Origin: Bos javanicus
Taxonomy: Eukaryota; Chordata; Mammalia; Artiodactyla; Bovidae
DNA: 64,000 nt
Reading direction: 5' to 3'
NCBI RefSeq assembly: GCF_032452875.1
Contig: NC_083878.1
Location: 60,865,378-60,929,377, forward strand
Part shown: positions 1-10,250 of the stretch, piece by piece
Layout of the letters: each line of letters opens with the position of its first letter
Numbering within the stretch: the first letter of the stretch is position 1
The notes under the pieces: model-generated
Told to the model about the DNA's origin: nothing
Database searches by the model: none
Seen by the model: only the letters and a program-made list of their open reading frames with translations
Translations under genes and position numbers: made by a program

Positions 1-410
1 TTTGAATTTGGACCCTCTCTTGGTCTGGCAATATGCTGCATGATGCTCCCACATGCTGCTGGGCAGGGCAGCTGTGGATCCCAGTCAGCCACACAACCAT
101 GAGGGGAAACAACGGATACACTCAAACCACCCTGGACCCACACATCCATTCTGCTTTTCACTTTCGGTACAGAATCCAATACATTTTCATGAGATAGTCA
201 ATACTCTATTATAAAAGAGGCTTTGTGTTAGGTGAGTTTGCCCAGCTGTAGTCTAATGGAAGTGTTCTGAGCATGTTTAAGATAGGCTAAGCTATGATGT
301 TCGGTGGGTTAGTTGTGTGAAATGCATATTCGATGTGTGATATTTTCAACTTATCATGGATTTATTGGGACATAACACCATTGTAAGCTGAGGATGTTAA
401 TGTAATGTGT
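1..410. mobile_element. Tigger-type DNA transposon fossil (non-autonomous)
   Basis: The stretch closely follows my recollection of a Tigger/MER44-type mammalian element: cagccacacaaccatgaggg, then the 'gtgttaggtgagtttgcccagctgtag' type block and a 'taacaccattgtaagctgagga' type end. It is cut by the window edge. There is no coding capacity. Confidence 0.6.
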
Positions 411-900
411 TATATTAATATAACCTAATGATAATACAATTATTAGAATTCCTTGGAAGAGTAAATAAGATAGTGCATGAAAAAATTTAGCTTTTCACAA
501 GGAACTGCCTCAGAAAACAACAGTCCTTTTAATTAGTTTGTTAAAAGCCTTTCCCATTTAAAAAATTAATCAAATGCATATCTCTTTAACTGTCAGTCAA
601 CTTGGATGAACCTGAAATGACCAAGGTCAATGCTCTGAGTTAGTGTAATTCCAACCAAAAGCAAAAGACTCAGATTTTTAGTTTGCTAAAACTTACTCAG
701 CCTTTCCATAGGTAAACATATTCTATTTTTTAAAAAGCAGTGATAGTAGCTTGTGTACCCCTTTTTTACTATTTTTCTTGACCTCTAGAGGTCTGGGGTC
801 CAAACAGGAGAAATAGCATCATTGTTCTTGCTTTGGCTTCCAGATTGGACAGGTCTAAATCAACCCCAAATACATTTTTGGAACATATATTTGAGGACAA
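411..900. other. Unassigned AT-rich intergenic DNA
   Basis: No gene, RNA or repeat is recognised here. Short open frames show no resemblance to known proteins. Confidence 0.5.
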
Positions 901-904
901 GTGA

Positions 905-1125
905 AAAACCGTGGTCTTTAGGGCCAAACAGGCTTAAGTTTAAATCTTGTCTTCTATTTACTTGTGTGACTCTGGAGAAGTTCTTTAACCTCTCCCAAGT
1001 CCCAGTTTTAATTTCTGTAAAATGGGAATAATTCCTGCCTTATAGAATTATCATGTAAGTCAAATGAGATAAGGGTAAAACCCTAGTTCAGCATCTGATA
1101 CATGACTGACTTTCAGTTAAATAGT
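905..1125 (+). mobile_element. MIR SINE
   Basis: The MIR core is visible: tgtgactctggagaagttct, then ttaacctctcc and ttctgtaaaatgggaataat, with a weak tail to about 1125. It is an ancient, diverged tRNA-derived SINE. Confidence 0.85.
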
Positions 1126-1529
1126 GGTGGCTGTTACTTGTATTAGTTTTGGGAGTCTTGTCAAATTTAAAATTTTACACTTAGTGTAAGAGTGGTTATT
1201 GGCAGAGGTGCTATTGGATATAAAAATTAATAATGACATATTCCTTGCCCTAAAGAAATTTGTAATCATCAGGATAATACATAGTGATTGAACTGAAAAT
1301 TATATAATAGTCAAAATCAATGTGCAAAAACAATAAAGGAATGAGTAGCATTCGGTAGTTAAAAAAAGAGTGGTTATTGGTTTTAAATTTAGGATTTTTT
1401 TATGGCGAAAAGATTTAGATATGAATAAATGTGGCATTCTACTGTTAGGGAGCTTATCTATTAGAGAAATTACTGTGTATTAAGAACAGGAGCTCTGAGT
1501 TCTAACATGGCTTGTTTATTTATTCATGT

Positions 1530-1755
1530 GGGCTTACCAGTTGACACTAGCAGTAAAGAACCCACCTGCCAATGCAGGAGACATAAGAGACTATAGTTTG
1601 ATCCCTGGGTCAGGAAGATCCCCTGGAGGAGGGCTTGGCAACCTATTCCAGTATTCTTGCCTGGAGAATCCCATGGACAGAGGAGACTGGCAGACTACAG
1701 TCCATAGGGACGCAAAGAGTCGGACACAACTGACGCAACTTAGCATGCACGCACA
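1530..1755 (+). mobile_element. Bov-tA-type SINE
   Basis: It runs from a gggcttacc head to a tail after cggacacaactgacgcaact. It includes tRNA-like box B (gtttgatccctgg) and the Bov-A body (cagtattcttgcctggagaa). Confidence 0.9.
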
Positions 1756-1773
1756 TTTTAGTCAGCATTCTTA

Positions 1774-1875
1774 GATGCCTACTATGTGTCGAGCACGGTT
1801 TTAGGTACTTGGTGTACATTGAATAAGACCTGGTCCCTGTCCTCAAGATGTTCACTGATTATAGGGGAGACAGAC
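1774..1875. repeat. Ancient interspersed repeat fragment
   Basis: 'gcctactatgtgtcgagcac' followed by 'tggtccctgtcctcaagatg' is a well-known old mammalian repeat wording. I do not assign a family. Confidence 0.45.
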
Positions 1876-3135
1876 TCTCAAACTTGCCTTCTACCTCACA
1901 AAGACTTCTGCCCCACCCTTTTCTGATTGTCTTTCAGGATTTCATTTAGTAGAAGCCCCAGGGTTCATTCCTTTTGCCACTGTAAACAATCCCTGATAAC
2001 CTTCTTACTGTTGTTTTTCCACTGCATTTGCTCAGTTGCTCCCTATACTCCTAACTCTGGACCAACTTAACCAACGACCTTCAATCCAAGAGTACCCAAA
2101 TAGCTCTAGGAAATAACTCAGTTGCATTGATTGAAATAGCTGCACAAATCCATGGTTTCTACACTCAGCTGAGCTTTCAATACCACTTAATAATTCTTTG
2201 CCCTGCCTGGGCATTTTCTACATCCCATGATCTGGTCTCATGTACCTCTTCAGCCTGATCACTCTGCTTTCTTCCTCTCAGCTCACCCTTTGAACATTAC
2301 ACATACTGAATGGGATTCCCTACACATACCATGAAATGAAATTTCTGCCTTCCCTGACTTTGTTGGTGGCATCCCCCAGTCCTGGAGAGAGGGAGCCCTG
2401 ATCAGCATGGATTTAAGTAGTCAGTTCCTTGGCAGACACATCTCTGCAGTGAGATGAGTGCCTCAAGTTATAGCTGGATGACATGAACATCCATTTCTTT
2501 GATCTCATGGATAACAAGCAAATTTAATGATTATAATTTGGCTTTTCAAATAGATTTCCTATAGAAAAATCATACTGGAAGTGGTATTTTGCATTATACA
2601 TGAATGAATTTGTACCCTGGTTTGTACATCAGTCTTTTATGAGTTTAGTTACTGTAGTCACTCCTTTTGAGTCTGTTTAGTTTGGGATATACTAACAAAA
2701 TTGAGTTTCTGGATGGAAAAGCCAAGGATCAAACTGCTAACCCCACATAGGCCACACCAAAATAATTAACTGTCTGTCTGAGATAATGTATCTATCTTAC
2801 CTCTCTGTATCAACAGTGACTTCTAAAGACCTTTTCAACTCCAAGATCATACTCCCTCAAGAGAAAGGCAAAACAACAAGAACAAAAAATCTTGGATGTG
2901 ACCTATTCTAGTGGAAATGTCCCCAGTGGATATACACTAGCTTGTTAAAAACATCCTTGTAACAATATCTGATTTCCTTCTTTTAAAGCAAACTCTGCAG
3001 TTATAACTTGATCTCCCAAGTGGACCTGGCCCCTCAGGGAGTGTAAGCCTTATGCCTGTTTTTGGTGTGTGGGGAACTCAGAGTAGATATAGCTCCTATT
3101 ATACATTATCAGTAAGTCTCTTATTAGTTTAGATC

Positions 3136-3340
3136 CATGAAGTTGCTCAGTCGTGTCCGACTCTTTGCGACCCCATGGACTGTAGCCCACAAGGCTCCTC
3201 CATCCATGGGATTTTCTAGGCAAGAATACTGGAGTGGGTTGCCATTTCCTTCTCCAAGGGATCTTCCCGACCTGGGGATCGACCTGGGTCTCCTGCATTG
3301 TGGGCAGATGCTTTACTGTCTGAGCCACCAGGGAATCCCT
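3136..3340 (-). mobile_element. Bov-tA-type SINE
   Basis: Reverse orientation: begins with the tail (gttgctcagtcgtgtccgac) and ends with the reversed head (gagccaccagggaatccc). Confidence 0.92.
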
Positions 3341-3528
3341 AAATTAGTTTAGATGGAGGTAATCAAAACCCCTGCCTGATCAAGTCTGAGGGTCAAGTTT
3401 CTGGGCCCATAAAGCGAAAGATTGAGTTTAAAGACCAAGAAGGATTTAAATTGCCCAGGAAATTCAGAATATAAAATCATAATAAGGATATTTACCATAT
3501 ATAAATGCTTATAGGCATATATAAATGC

Positions 3529-3732
3529 CACTTCCCAAGTGGCGCTAGTGGTAAATGCAGCAGACATAAGAGATGTGGGTTCCATCCTTGGGTCAGGAAG
3601 ATCCCCTGGAGGCAGGCACGGCAACCCACTCCAGTATTCTTGCTTGGAGAATCCCATGGACAGAGGAACCTGGCAGGCTATGGTTCACAGGGTCTAACAG
3701 AGTTGAACACAACTGAAGCAATTCAGCACCCA
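3529..3732 (+). mobile_element. Bov-tA-type SINE
   Basis: Head cttcccaagtggcgctagtg, Bov-A body ccactccagtattcttgctt and tail gagttgaacacaactgaagc are all recognisable. Confidence 0.9.
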
Positions 3733-3737
3733 TGAAT

Positions 3738-4125
3738 GCTTATTCTATTTATCTCACTTAATTCTTACAAAAGCCCTGTAAGCACTCATTTTAAAGATGA
3801 ATAAACTAAGGGTTGAAAAAAAAGTGAAAATGAAAGTGTTAGTTGCTTAGTCATGTCCGACTCTTCGTGATCCCATGGACAATTGCCTGCCAGGCTCCTC
3901 TGTCCATGGAATTCTCCAGGCAAAAGTACTGGAGTGGGTAACCATTCCCTTCTCCAGGGAATCTTCCCTACCCAGGTTGCTTGCATTGCAGGCAAATTCT
4001 TTACCATCTGAGCCACCTGTTAAGTTTAATACCTCAACCAAGCTGATAAATGGAGCAAAGACTTGTGCATAGATCTATCTGCCTCCAAAGCCTGTGCTTT
4101 TAACCACAGTGTAACACTGACTCCC
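3738..4125 (-). mobile_element. MIR SINE split by a Bov-tA
   Basis: The left part (3738-3815: ctcacttaattcttacaaaa) and right part (about 4080-4125: ccaaagcctgtgcttttaac) are consecutive blocks of a reverse MIR, interrupted by the SINE at 3823-4018. This gives a clear relative age order. Confidence 0.65.
3823..4018 (-). mobile_element. Bov-tA-type SINE inside a MIR
   Basis: Starts gtgaaaatgaaagtgttagt and ends ttaccatctgagccacct. It is the reverse form of the ruminant tRNA-head/Bov-A SINE. Confidence 0.9.
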
Positions 4126-4159
4126 CTTAATAAGTCTATTCATTCGTTTATTCACTGTC

Positions 4160-4722
4160 ATGAGGAGGAAATTTTCTTTCAGGCTGGGTCTAAGAATTAA
4201 ATTGACATGAGACATGTTTAACAGGAGAAATTCAAACAAAAGTTTAATAACACATGTATATGGGAGAGACCCAGGAAAACTGTGTGACTTGCCAAAATAG
4301 CTGGAACCCTCACCTTGAATACCATTTTCAGTTAAAGACAAAAGAAGATGTTGCCAATTAGGGGTTTGGGACTTCATTAGGGGAGGAAGGCAATTAACAT
4401 GAAGATGGAAAAGCAAATGTTTGGTAAATGTTTGCTGGGCTATGCAGAGACAATGGGACACAGAGTGGACTCTGGTCTCTGAGAGTTTCCCTCACCACAC
4501 CCAGCCCATATTCATTGCAGGTAAGTATCTCTGGCGATACTTACCTGTTCCATTGATATCTGTTCCACTCTGGGAACAGGCCCTCGTAAATTCTTTTTAG
4601 GCATTTGGGGGAAGGTCAAAGTTTCTTCCTGAGGCTTTGGGGCCTTGATTGTTTTCAGTTTGAAATTATCTACATGCCAGAGACATTTTGGGGTGGCAAA
4701 TTTTGCTCCCCAGTATCACCAA
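4160..4722. mobile_element. Solo LTR-like repeat
   Basis: A non-coding block of about 560 bases with LTR-like wording (aacaggagaaattcaaacaa; then 'gccaattaggggtttgggac'; ends near ggtggcaaattttgctcccc). It resembles ancient mammalian ERV LTRs, but I cannot name the family. It holds the hairpin described at 4518-4547. Confidence 0.5.
4518..4547. repeat. Perfect hairpin, 12-bp stem with 6-base loop
   Basis: CAGGTAAGTATC (4518-4529), loop TCTGGC, GATACTTACCTG (4536-4547). Both strands read CAGGTAAGTATC, which contains the consensus 5' splice-donor sequence CAG/GTAAGT. Confidence 0.9.
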
Positions 4723-4814
4723 ATATTTATCGAACACTTACAAAATGTTAAGCACTGGAAATACAAGGATGACTAGGACACTTACCATGAAGACTTTACA
4801 ATTAAGTACTATTG

Positions 4815-5012
4815 CTATTGTTTAGTGGCTAAGTTGTATCTCTTTGTGACCCCATGGATGGTAGCCTACCAGGGTCCTCTGTCCATGGGATTTCCCAGCC
4901 AAGAATACTAGAGTGGGTTGCCATTCCCTTCTCCAGGGGATTTTCCCAACCCAGGGATTGAACCCAGGTCTCCCGCATTGCAGGCATCTTTTTTACCTTC
5001 TGATCCACTAGT
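4815..5012 (-). mobile_element. Bov-tA-type SINE
   Basis: Reverse SINE (ctaagttgtatctctttgtg to catcttttttaccttctgat). It is abutted directly by a second reverse copy. Together they lie between two copies of AATTAAGTACT (4800-4810 and 5229-5239). Confidence 0.9.
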
Positions 5013-5228
5013 GCATGCTAAGTCGCTTCAGTCATGTCCAACTCTGAGACCCCATGGACTGTAGCCCAGCGGGCTTCTCTGTCCATGGGATTCTCCAGGC
5101 AAGAATACTGGAGTGGGTTGCCATTCCCTTCTCCAGAGGATCTTCCTGACCCAGAGATTGAACCTGTATCTCCTGTAGCTCCTGCATTACAGGCAGATTC
5201 TTTACTGCTGAGCCACTGGGGAACCCCC
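5013..5228 (-). mobile_element. Bov-tA-type SINE
   Basis: Reverse SINE (aagtcgcttcagtcatgtcc to gagccactggggaacccc), directly adjoining the previous copy. Confidence 0.92.
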
Positions 5229-5239
5229 AATTAAGTACT

Positions 5240-5512
5240 GCTGCTGCTGCTAAGTCGCTTCAGTTGTGTCTGACTCTGTGCGACCCCATAGACGGCAGCC
5301 CACCAGGCTCCCCCATCCCTGGGATTCTCCAGGCAAGAACACCGGAGTGGGCTGCCACTTCCTTCTCCGATGCATGAAAGTGAAAAGTGAAAGTGAAGTT
5401 GCTCAGTTGTGTCTGACTCTGTGCGACCCCATAGATGGCAGCCTACCAGGCTCCTGCGTCCATGGGATTTTCCAGGCAAGAGTACTGGAGTAGGTTGCCA
5501 CTGCCTTCTCTG
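5240..5512 (-). mobile_element. BOV-A2 SINE, full length
   Basis: The dimeric Bov-A structure is complete: ctgctgctgctaagtcgctt tail, central gcatgaaagtgaaaagtgaa linker and a second Bov-A unit. It is flanked by AATTAAGTACT (5229-5239) and AATTAAGTGCT (5513-5523). Confidence 0.95.
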
Positions 5513-5523
5513 AATTAAGTGCT

Positions 5524-5799
5524 GCTGCTGCTGCTGCTAAGTCGCTTCAGTTGTGTCTGACTCTGCGACCCCATAGACGCCAGCCCACCAGATTGCCCCG
5601 TCCCTGGGATTCTCCAGGCAAGAACACTGGAGTGGGTTGCCCTTTCCTTCTCCACTGCATGAAAGTGAAAAGTGAAAGTGAAGCCGCTTCAGTCGTGTCC
5701 GACTCTGTGCAACCCCATAGATGGCAGTCTACCAGGCTCCTGCGTCCATGGGATTTTCCAGGCAAGAGTACTGGAGTGGGGTGCCATTGCCTTCTCTGG
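5524..5799 (-). mobile_element. BOV-A2 SINE, full length
   Basis: A second complete reverse BOV-A2, flanked by AATTAAGTGCT at 5513-5523 and 5800-5810. It shares the left duplication with the preceding insertion. Confidence 0.95.
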
Positions 5800-5829
5800 A
5801 ATTAAGTGCTAGTAGAGGTCTAATATGGG

Positions 5830-5900
5830 ATATATTATTTAATTCCGCACAGAGTCGGACACGACTGAAGTGACTTAGCAGCAGCAGCAACAGCAGCAGC
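5830..5900 (+). mobile_element. 5'-truncated BOV-A2 tail
   Basis: Only the last part remains (cagagtcggacacgactgaa, then tgacttagcagcagcagc), preceded by about 17 foreign bases. It is flanked by a 16-base direct repeat, AGAGGTCTAATATGGG (5814-5829 and 5901-5916). Confidence 0.85.
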
Positions 5901-5913
5901 AGAGGTCTAATAT

Positions 5914-6228
5914 GGGCTTCCCTGATAGCTCAGTTGGTAAAGAATCCACCTGCAATGCAGGAGACCCAGGTTTGATTCCTGGGTTGGGAAGATCTGCTGG
6001 AGAAGGGATAGGCTACCCACTCCAGTATTCTTGGGCTTCCCTTGTGGCTCAGCTGGTAAAGAATCCACCTGCAATGCAGGAGACCTGGGTTCGATCCTGG
6101 GTTGGGAAGATCCCCTGTAGAAGGGGAAGCCTACTCACTCCAGTATTCTGGCCTAGAGAATTTCATGAACTGTATAGTTTATGGGGTCGTAAGAGTTGGA
6201 CATGACTGAGCAGCTTTCACTTCACTTC
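5914..6228 (+). mobile_element. Dimeric Bov-tA SINE
   Basis: A truncated tRNA-head unit (5914-6032) ends in CCAGTATTCTT. It is joined directly to a complete unit that starts GGGCTTCCC (6033-6228). The whole is flanked by AGAGGTCTAATAT (5901-5913 and 6229-6241), so the dimer inserted as one piece. Confidence 0.88.
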
Positions 6229-6242
6229 AGAGGTCTAATATA

Positions 6243-6660
6243 TAAAAATACATATAATTAATCATTTTAGATGCAGTCAAAAAATATGAGGAGCAGTGAG
6301 GCAAAGAACAGAACCCCTGTGTTTCCTGGAAATGGGTAGGGGAAAGGGGGACATTCCATGGAGGACGTGATGGTTGAGCCAGGCATTATAAGATAAGCAG
6401 ACTTTCAGCATGTGGATAAATTTACTTCAGGCTGAAAGCAGAATGGAGGGAAAAGGTCTGGAGGCAAAATCAAGAATGGTATCCTGGAGGAGCTGCAGGT
6501 GAAGCATTGGAGGGGTGGCAAGATGAGCCAAATAGGGGGGAAGAGGCTAAGGTTCATGGGTGTTCTGCTGCAGGAAGTAGAGAGTCTAGTGGAATTTTAA
6601 GGGAGTAGTGGTGTGATTAGATGTAGTTTTAGATTTCTCAATACATGTAGCTGCAGGGAA
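6243..6660. repeat. Probable ancient repeat
   Basis: Wording such as 'gaggacgtgatggttgagcc' and 'ctggaggagctgcaggtgaa' resembles old mammalian repeats also seen at 14320-14480 and 52150-52330. No family is assigned and there is no coding capacity. Confidence 0.35.
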
Positions 6661-6737
6661 GTTTACAATAAATGAGACGTTTATTACTGCAACATGGAAA
6701 AGTACAGTGAGATTGTTCCTTTCCGTGATCTGGTCAT

Positions 6738-6830
6738 TCAGTTCAGTTCAGTCGCTCAGTTGTGTCCAACTCTTCGTGACTCCTGGACCACAGCACACCA
6801 GGTCTCCTTGTCCATCACCAACTCCTGGAG
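6738..6830 (-). mobile_element. BovB LINE, extreme 3' end
   Basis: Begins with the reversed (TTCAG) tail, then gtcgctcagttgtgtccaac and catcaccaactcctggag. It is a heavily 5'-truncated BovB. Confidence 0.8.
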
Positions 6831-6943
6831 TCTAGTCATTATACTCCTATTGACTACCTATATATTTTCCTTTGAAAAATAGCACATAATGAACTCCTTA
6901 ATTATTAGTGAGCTCATTTGAGAGGCTTATGTTGGAGGGTGTA

Positions 6944-6966
6944 TGTGTGTGTGTGTGTGTGTGTGT
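6944..6966. repeat. (TG)n microsatellite
   Basis: A run of about eleven TG units. Confidence 0.95.
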
Positions 6967-7384
6967 ATAAAATGTATTTGTACCAGCATTTCAACCATTA
7001 TGAGATTCCTTTGAAATGTGATTGCTATCATCTACCAAATTACCTCTATAAGCTTTCTATCATTTTCAAATTTGGTAGCAAGGTCTTCTATTTCTGTTTC
7101 AATATAGATACACCATTCATTGCCTACAGTATACAGTTCAAACTCTTTATTATTATATGTAAAAGACTGAGAACATTCCGATGCCAGTCTTTCCAGCTCA
7201 TCTCAGGCCCTTCTCTCCATGCTTTATATTTTAGTCACATCAAACTACTTTTAGTTTTGTTCAGGCCTCATAATTTCAAATGTCTATACCTTTACTCATG
7301 CTGTTCCATCTGTCTGAAACACTATCTTGCCCCCTAGTCAGGATTCCTCACTTATCTTCATATTTTACGTAGTTCTATTACAAA

Positions 7385-7535
7385 CATTATTATAAGCCAT
7401 GATGATCACCTAAAATTTGTCTCCTCTGCTAGACCATGGCTGGAAGGGCAGGGACTCAATCCAATTTATCTTTTTGTCCTGGAGTATCAAGACATAGTGG
7501 ATGGCGTATTGTTGGAGCTAAGTAAATTAAGTTTG
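7385..7535 (+). mobile_element. L2 LINE 3' fragment
   Basis: The typical L2 end is visible: ctagaccatggctggaaggg, cagggactcaatcca, then 'gttggagctaagtaaatta'. It is diverged. Confidence 0.5.
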
Positions 7536-9300
7536 CTTTGCAGAACAAAATCATAGCATAATACAAATAAAAAGCCTGAACATATCCTTTGCTGTTCTGC
7601 TTCATAAATTACCAATAAACAGTGAACTGTTCTCCTGCCTTCCTTAGCTGGGGCTTACTGGCAATCAGGAGCTCTAGTTTTCAGAAGAGCAAAAAAAAAT
7701 TGACTTTTACTAGCTTTCATGCTTTCCAGAAAAGCTACTGAGGCAAAGTCCAAAACTTCCACTCTCTTTAGTGATCATTTTACTACTTCTAGGTACTAAT
7801 AAGTCAGGCACTTATAAAACAATTATTAAGTGTGCATATGAACATTTTTTGAATATCAGACATTTTTTCTCTTTTGAGCTATAACATCAAGCAGTATCTT
7901 CAATGTGTTTTTGATTAGAATATAAGTAACTCAAGATCAGGAACTAAAAGCCTTTTGTGATGAATCGATTATACCACTTTCCCATCAGCCATATATAGTG
8001 CTATTAGAGTTCTGAAAAATTAAAGGAGAAAGGCCATTCTTGGTTGATTATTGTTTTTAAAATCTACATTTTTAATGTACCCAAGTGCTAAACACTTAGG
8101 CCTGTGGAACAATGAAGGACAAATAAATAGCAGTGATATATACACTGTGATTGTAGAGACCTCTTTGGGTTAGGAAACCCTTTCCAAGGGTGTGGCTGTG
8201 GAGCTTGTTTAGATGATAAGCTAAATTTCCAAGTGTCTTTAATTTTTCATAGAATATATGTTGTATCTATCTTCTGGCCTGTGTCTTGTTTTTTGAGTTC
8301 TGTTCTTTCTTGACTTTGGTTAAAATGATTACACACCTGATCCCTAGTCTCATTTGCAGAAAGATGGGCATCTGTGTAAGCACCAGGATAAAGCTAAACA
8401 CTGTGGTCAAACCTGAATTTAAACAGATTTTTCTAGGGCCTGAATATTTTTAAATGCTTAATGCTTAAACACTGTGGTGGGGTGGAGGGTCGGGGGGATG
8501 CAGTGGGTGGGGGATTGTTAGAATGATTCTTAGAATAAGTTTTAGAATGATGAACTATTTAGTTTTTTTAATTGACTCAAAACCCTCAGATTAACAGTCT
8601 TCAAACTAGAATAAGATGTATACCCATAACAAATTAGTATTAATTGCACTTAAAAAATACCATCATTAAAGCTTGCTGACAAACCTTTTCTAGGACCAAA
8701 AAGCTAATGTTTCACATCATAACAAATTTACAGGATAAACCATTCTACTAGCCTCATTGTTTTCTGCCTCCATGCCTATTTTGTTATGCAAAAGCTTTAT
8801 GTCAATTTACTTTTTGAGCCGTTTAAGACCAAACCAAATTATTCCTTCAGCACATTTTAAACAATCCCTTAAAGACCCTCTTTTTCTTGGCTATGTTTCC
8901 AATCTTGGCTTATCACTGTAATATTTCATGCTCCATGCTTCTGAAAAAATTCAATATTCAAGAACAAAGTAATCCAGAGCTTTACTTCATTTCAGTCTTT
9001 TTATGTCCTAGGGCTGTCCCAACTCAATGACCCAGTTTGTATTGTGTCACATCTGTCTGTTGCTGACTGCAACCAGCTCGCCTAAGCCCTTTCCTGCCCC
9101 TTATCAGTTTTCCCTTAATTCAAAACTCTTTTTTTAAAAATTCTTTGCACTTCTCCTTTCACAGCTTTTAGGTATTTTTTTTCTCCATAGGAGACTCTGT
9201 TCCTGTGGTAGCTACTCAGAAACACAAAGATAAATAGGTCTCTAAGGTCTCTAAGTCTGTCCCTATCAAAATTTTCGTTGTAATATCTTTAGAATTACAG
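7536..9300. other. Intergenic DNA without assignable features
   Basis: No open frame resembles a protein and no young repeat is seen. A G-rich run lies at 8479-8513. Confidence 0.5.
8479..8513 (+). other. G-quadruplex-type motif
   Basis: Five runs of three or more G occur within 35 bases (8479-8482, 8487-8489, 8492-8497, 8504-8506, 8508-8513), with loops of 7 bases or fewer. Composition stands out from the AT-rich surroundings. Confidence 0.6.
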
Positions 9301-9319
9301 AGAGTGGATAATTTAATTC

Positions 9320-10250
9320 AGCAGTATGCATCAAGAATCCTCAAAAATGTTCATACCCTATGATCCAGCAGTTTCACTTCTGAGACTAACTTGCTAATTA
9401 AAAAACAGAATCATCTAAGATATGGAAAAAGATGTATACATGAGATGTTCGTTACAATGTTACGTATTGGGGAGTCCTCTTGGATGGCCTAATAATTAAA
9501 TTGATGCAGATTAATAGAAAAACCCAATTTAATTCATATAAACAGAGATCTATAGAAATGGTATCTCTGAAGTGACCAAAGCAGACTGTTTACATATCAT
9601 TTTTAGACAAACAGTTATTTGTGAAGATTTAACAAAGGGGCTTGTGCTTGGGGTAGGAGGCTAATGAAGAGGTAACAAAGTTTGTCTACAGAGTTTTCTC
9701 AGCCTTGAATTTCCTAACTCTGGTGATAAGATTGCTTTCTATCCTCTTGGTATAAGGAGGATACTTTCACATGGAGATTATTTCCTGCTTTTAAGGGGAA
9801 AGATGGGGTCAGAGTGTTTTTCTGTATCAGTTTTTCTCCACTGGCTGTTTCTCAAGTAAGTTAAATTTAAAATAATCAATATGTTATTGTAGCATATCTT
9901 GAATGAGCCTGCTCTGAGGCTCAACAATATAAATGCAAAAGAAGAAAACAACACAAATATCCAACAATAGGAGAGAAGTTAAATAAATTACTTTCCATCT
10001 ACTTGATGGACTATTGTGCAATCATTTAAGATGATGGTTGCGTGACTATGTAAAAAGATGGGTAAAATTTTATGTTTTCAGAAAAGCAAGGTGCAAAGTT
10101 TCAAGTGCTGGTGGTTACAACTATGTTTTAAAAAGCATTTACAACAGGAAAACTACAAGGAAAGAGAACATTTTGCTTATACTTGCTACTTTAGGGTATG
10201 GAATTATAGATGATTTTTCTCTTTACTCTCAAAATCTTGATTCAATTTAA
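9320..10250 (+). mobile_element. Old L1 3' fragment interrupted by an LTR-like block
   Basis: L1M-type 3' wording flanks the block: ccctatgatccagcagtttc before it, and 'tccaacaataggagagaagt', then 'tggactattgtgcaatcatt', after it. The middle 9470-9900 is a separate insertion. Confidence 0.55.
9470..9900. mobile_element. LTR-like insertion
   Basis: A block of about 430 bases with no coding potential (gaagtgaccaaagcagactg; 'ggctaatgaagaggtaacaa'; 'cttggtataaggaggatact'). It reads like an ERV-derived LTR; the family is not assigned. Confidence 0.4.

Noticed and set aside
5914..6228. tRNA genes (clear box B, gttcgatcc-type) here and in other SINE heads
   Set aside because: These are tRNA-derived heads of Bov-tA and CHR SINEs fused to Bov-A bodies; they lack a complete cloverleaf and 3' end.
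4800..6241. Regularly spaced repeats resembling a CRISPR-like array
   Set aside because: The repeats are 11-16 base target duplications separated by recognisable SINEs of unequal length in a mammalian genome.
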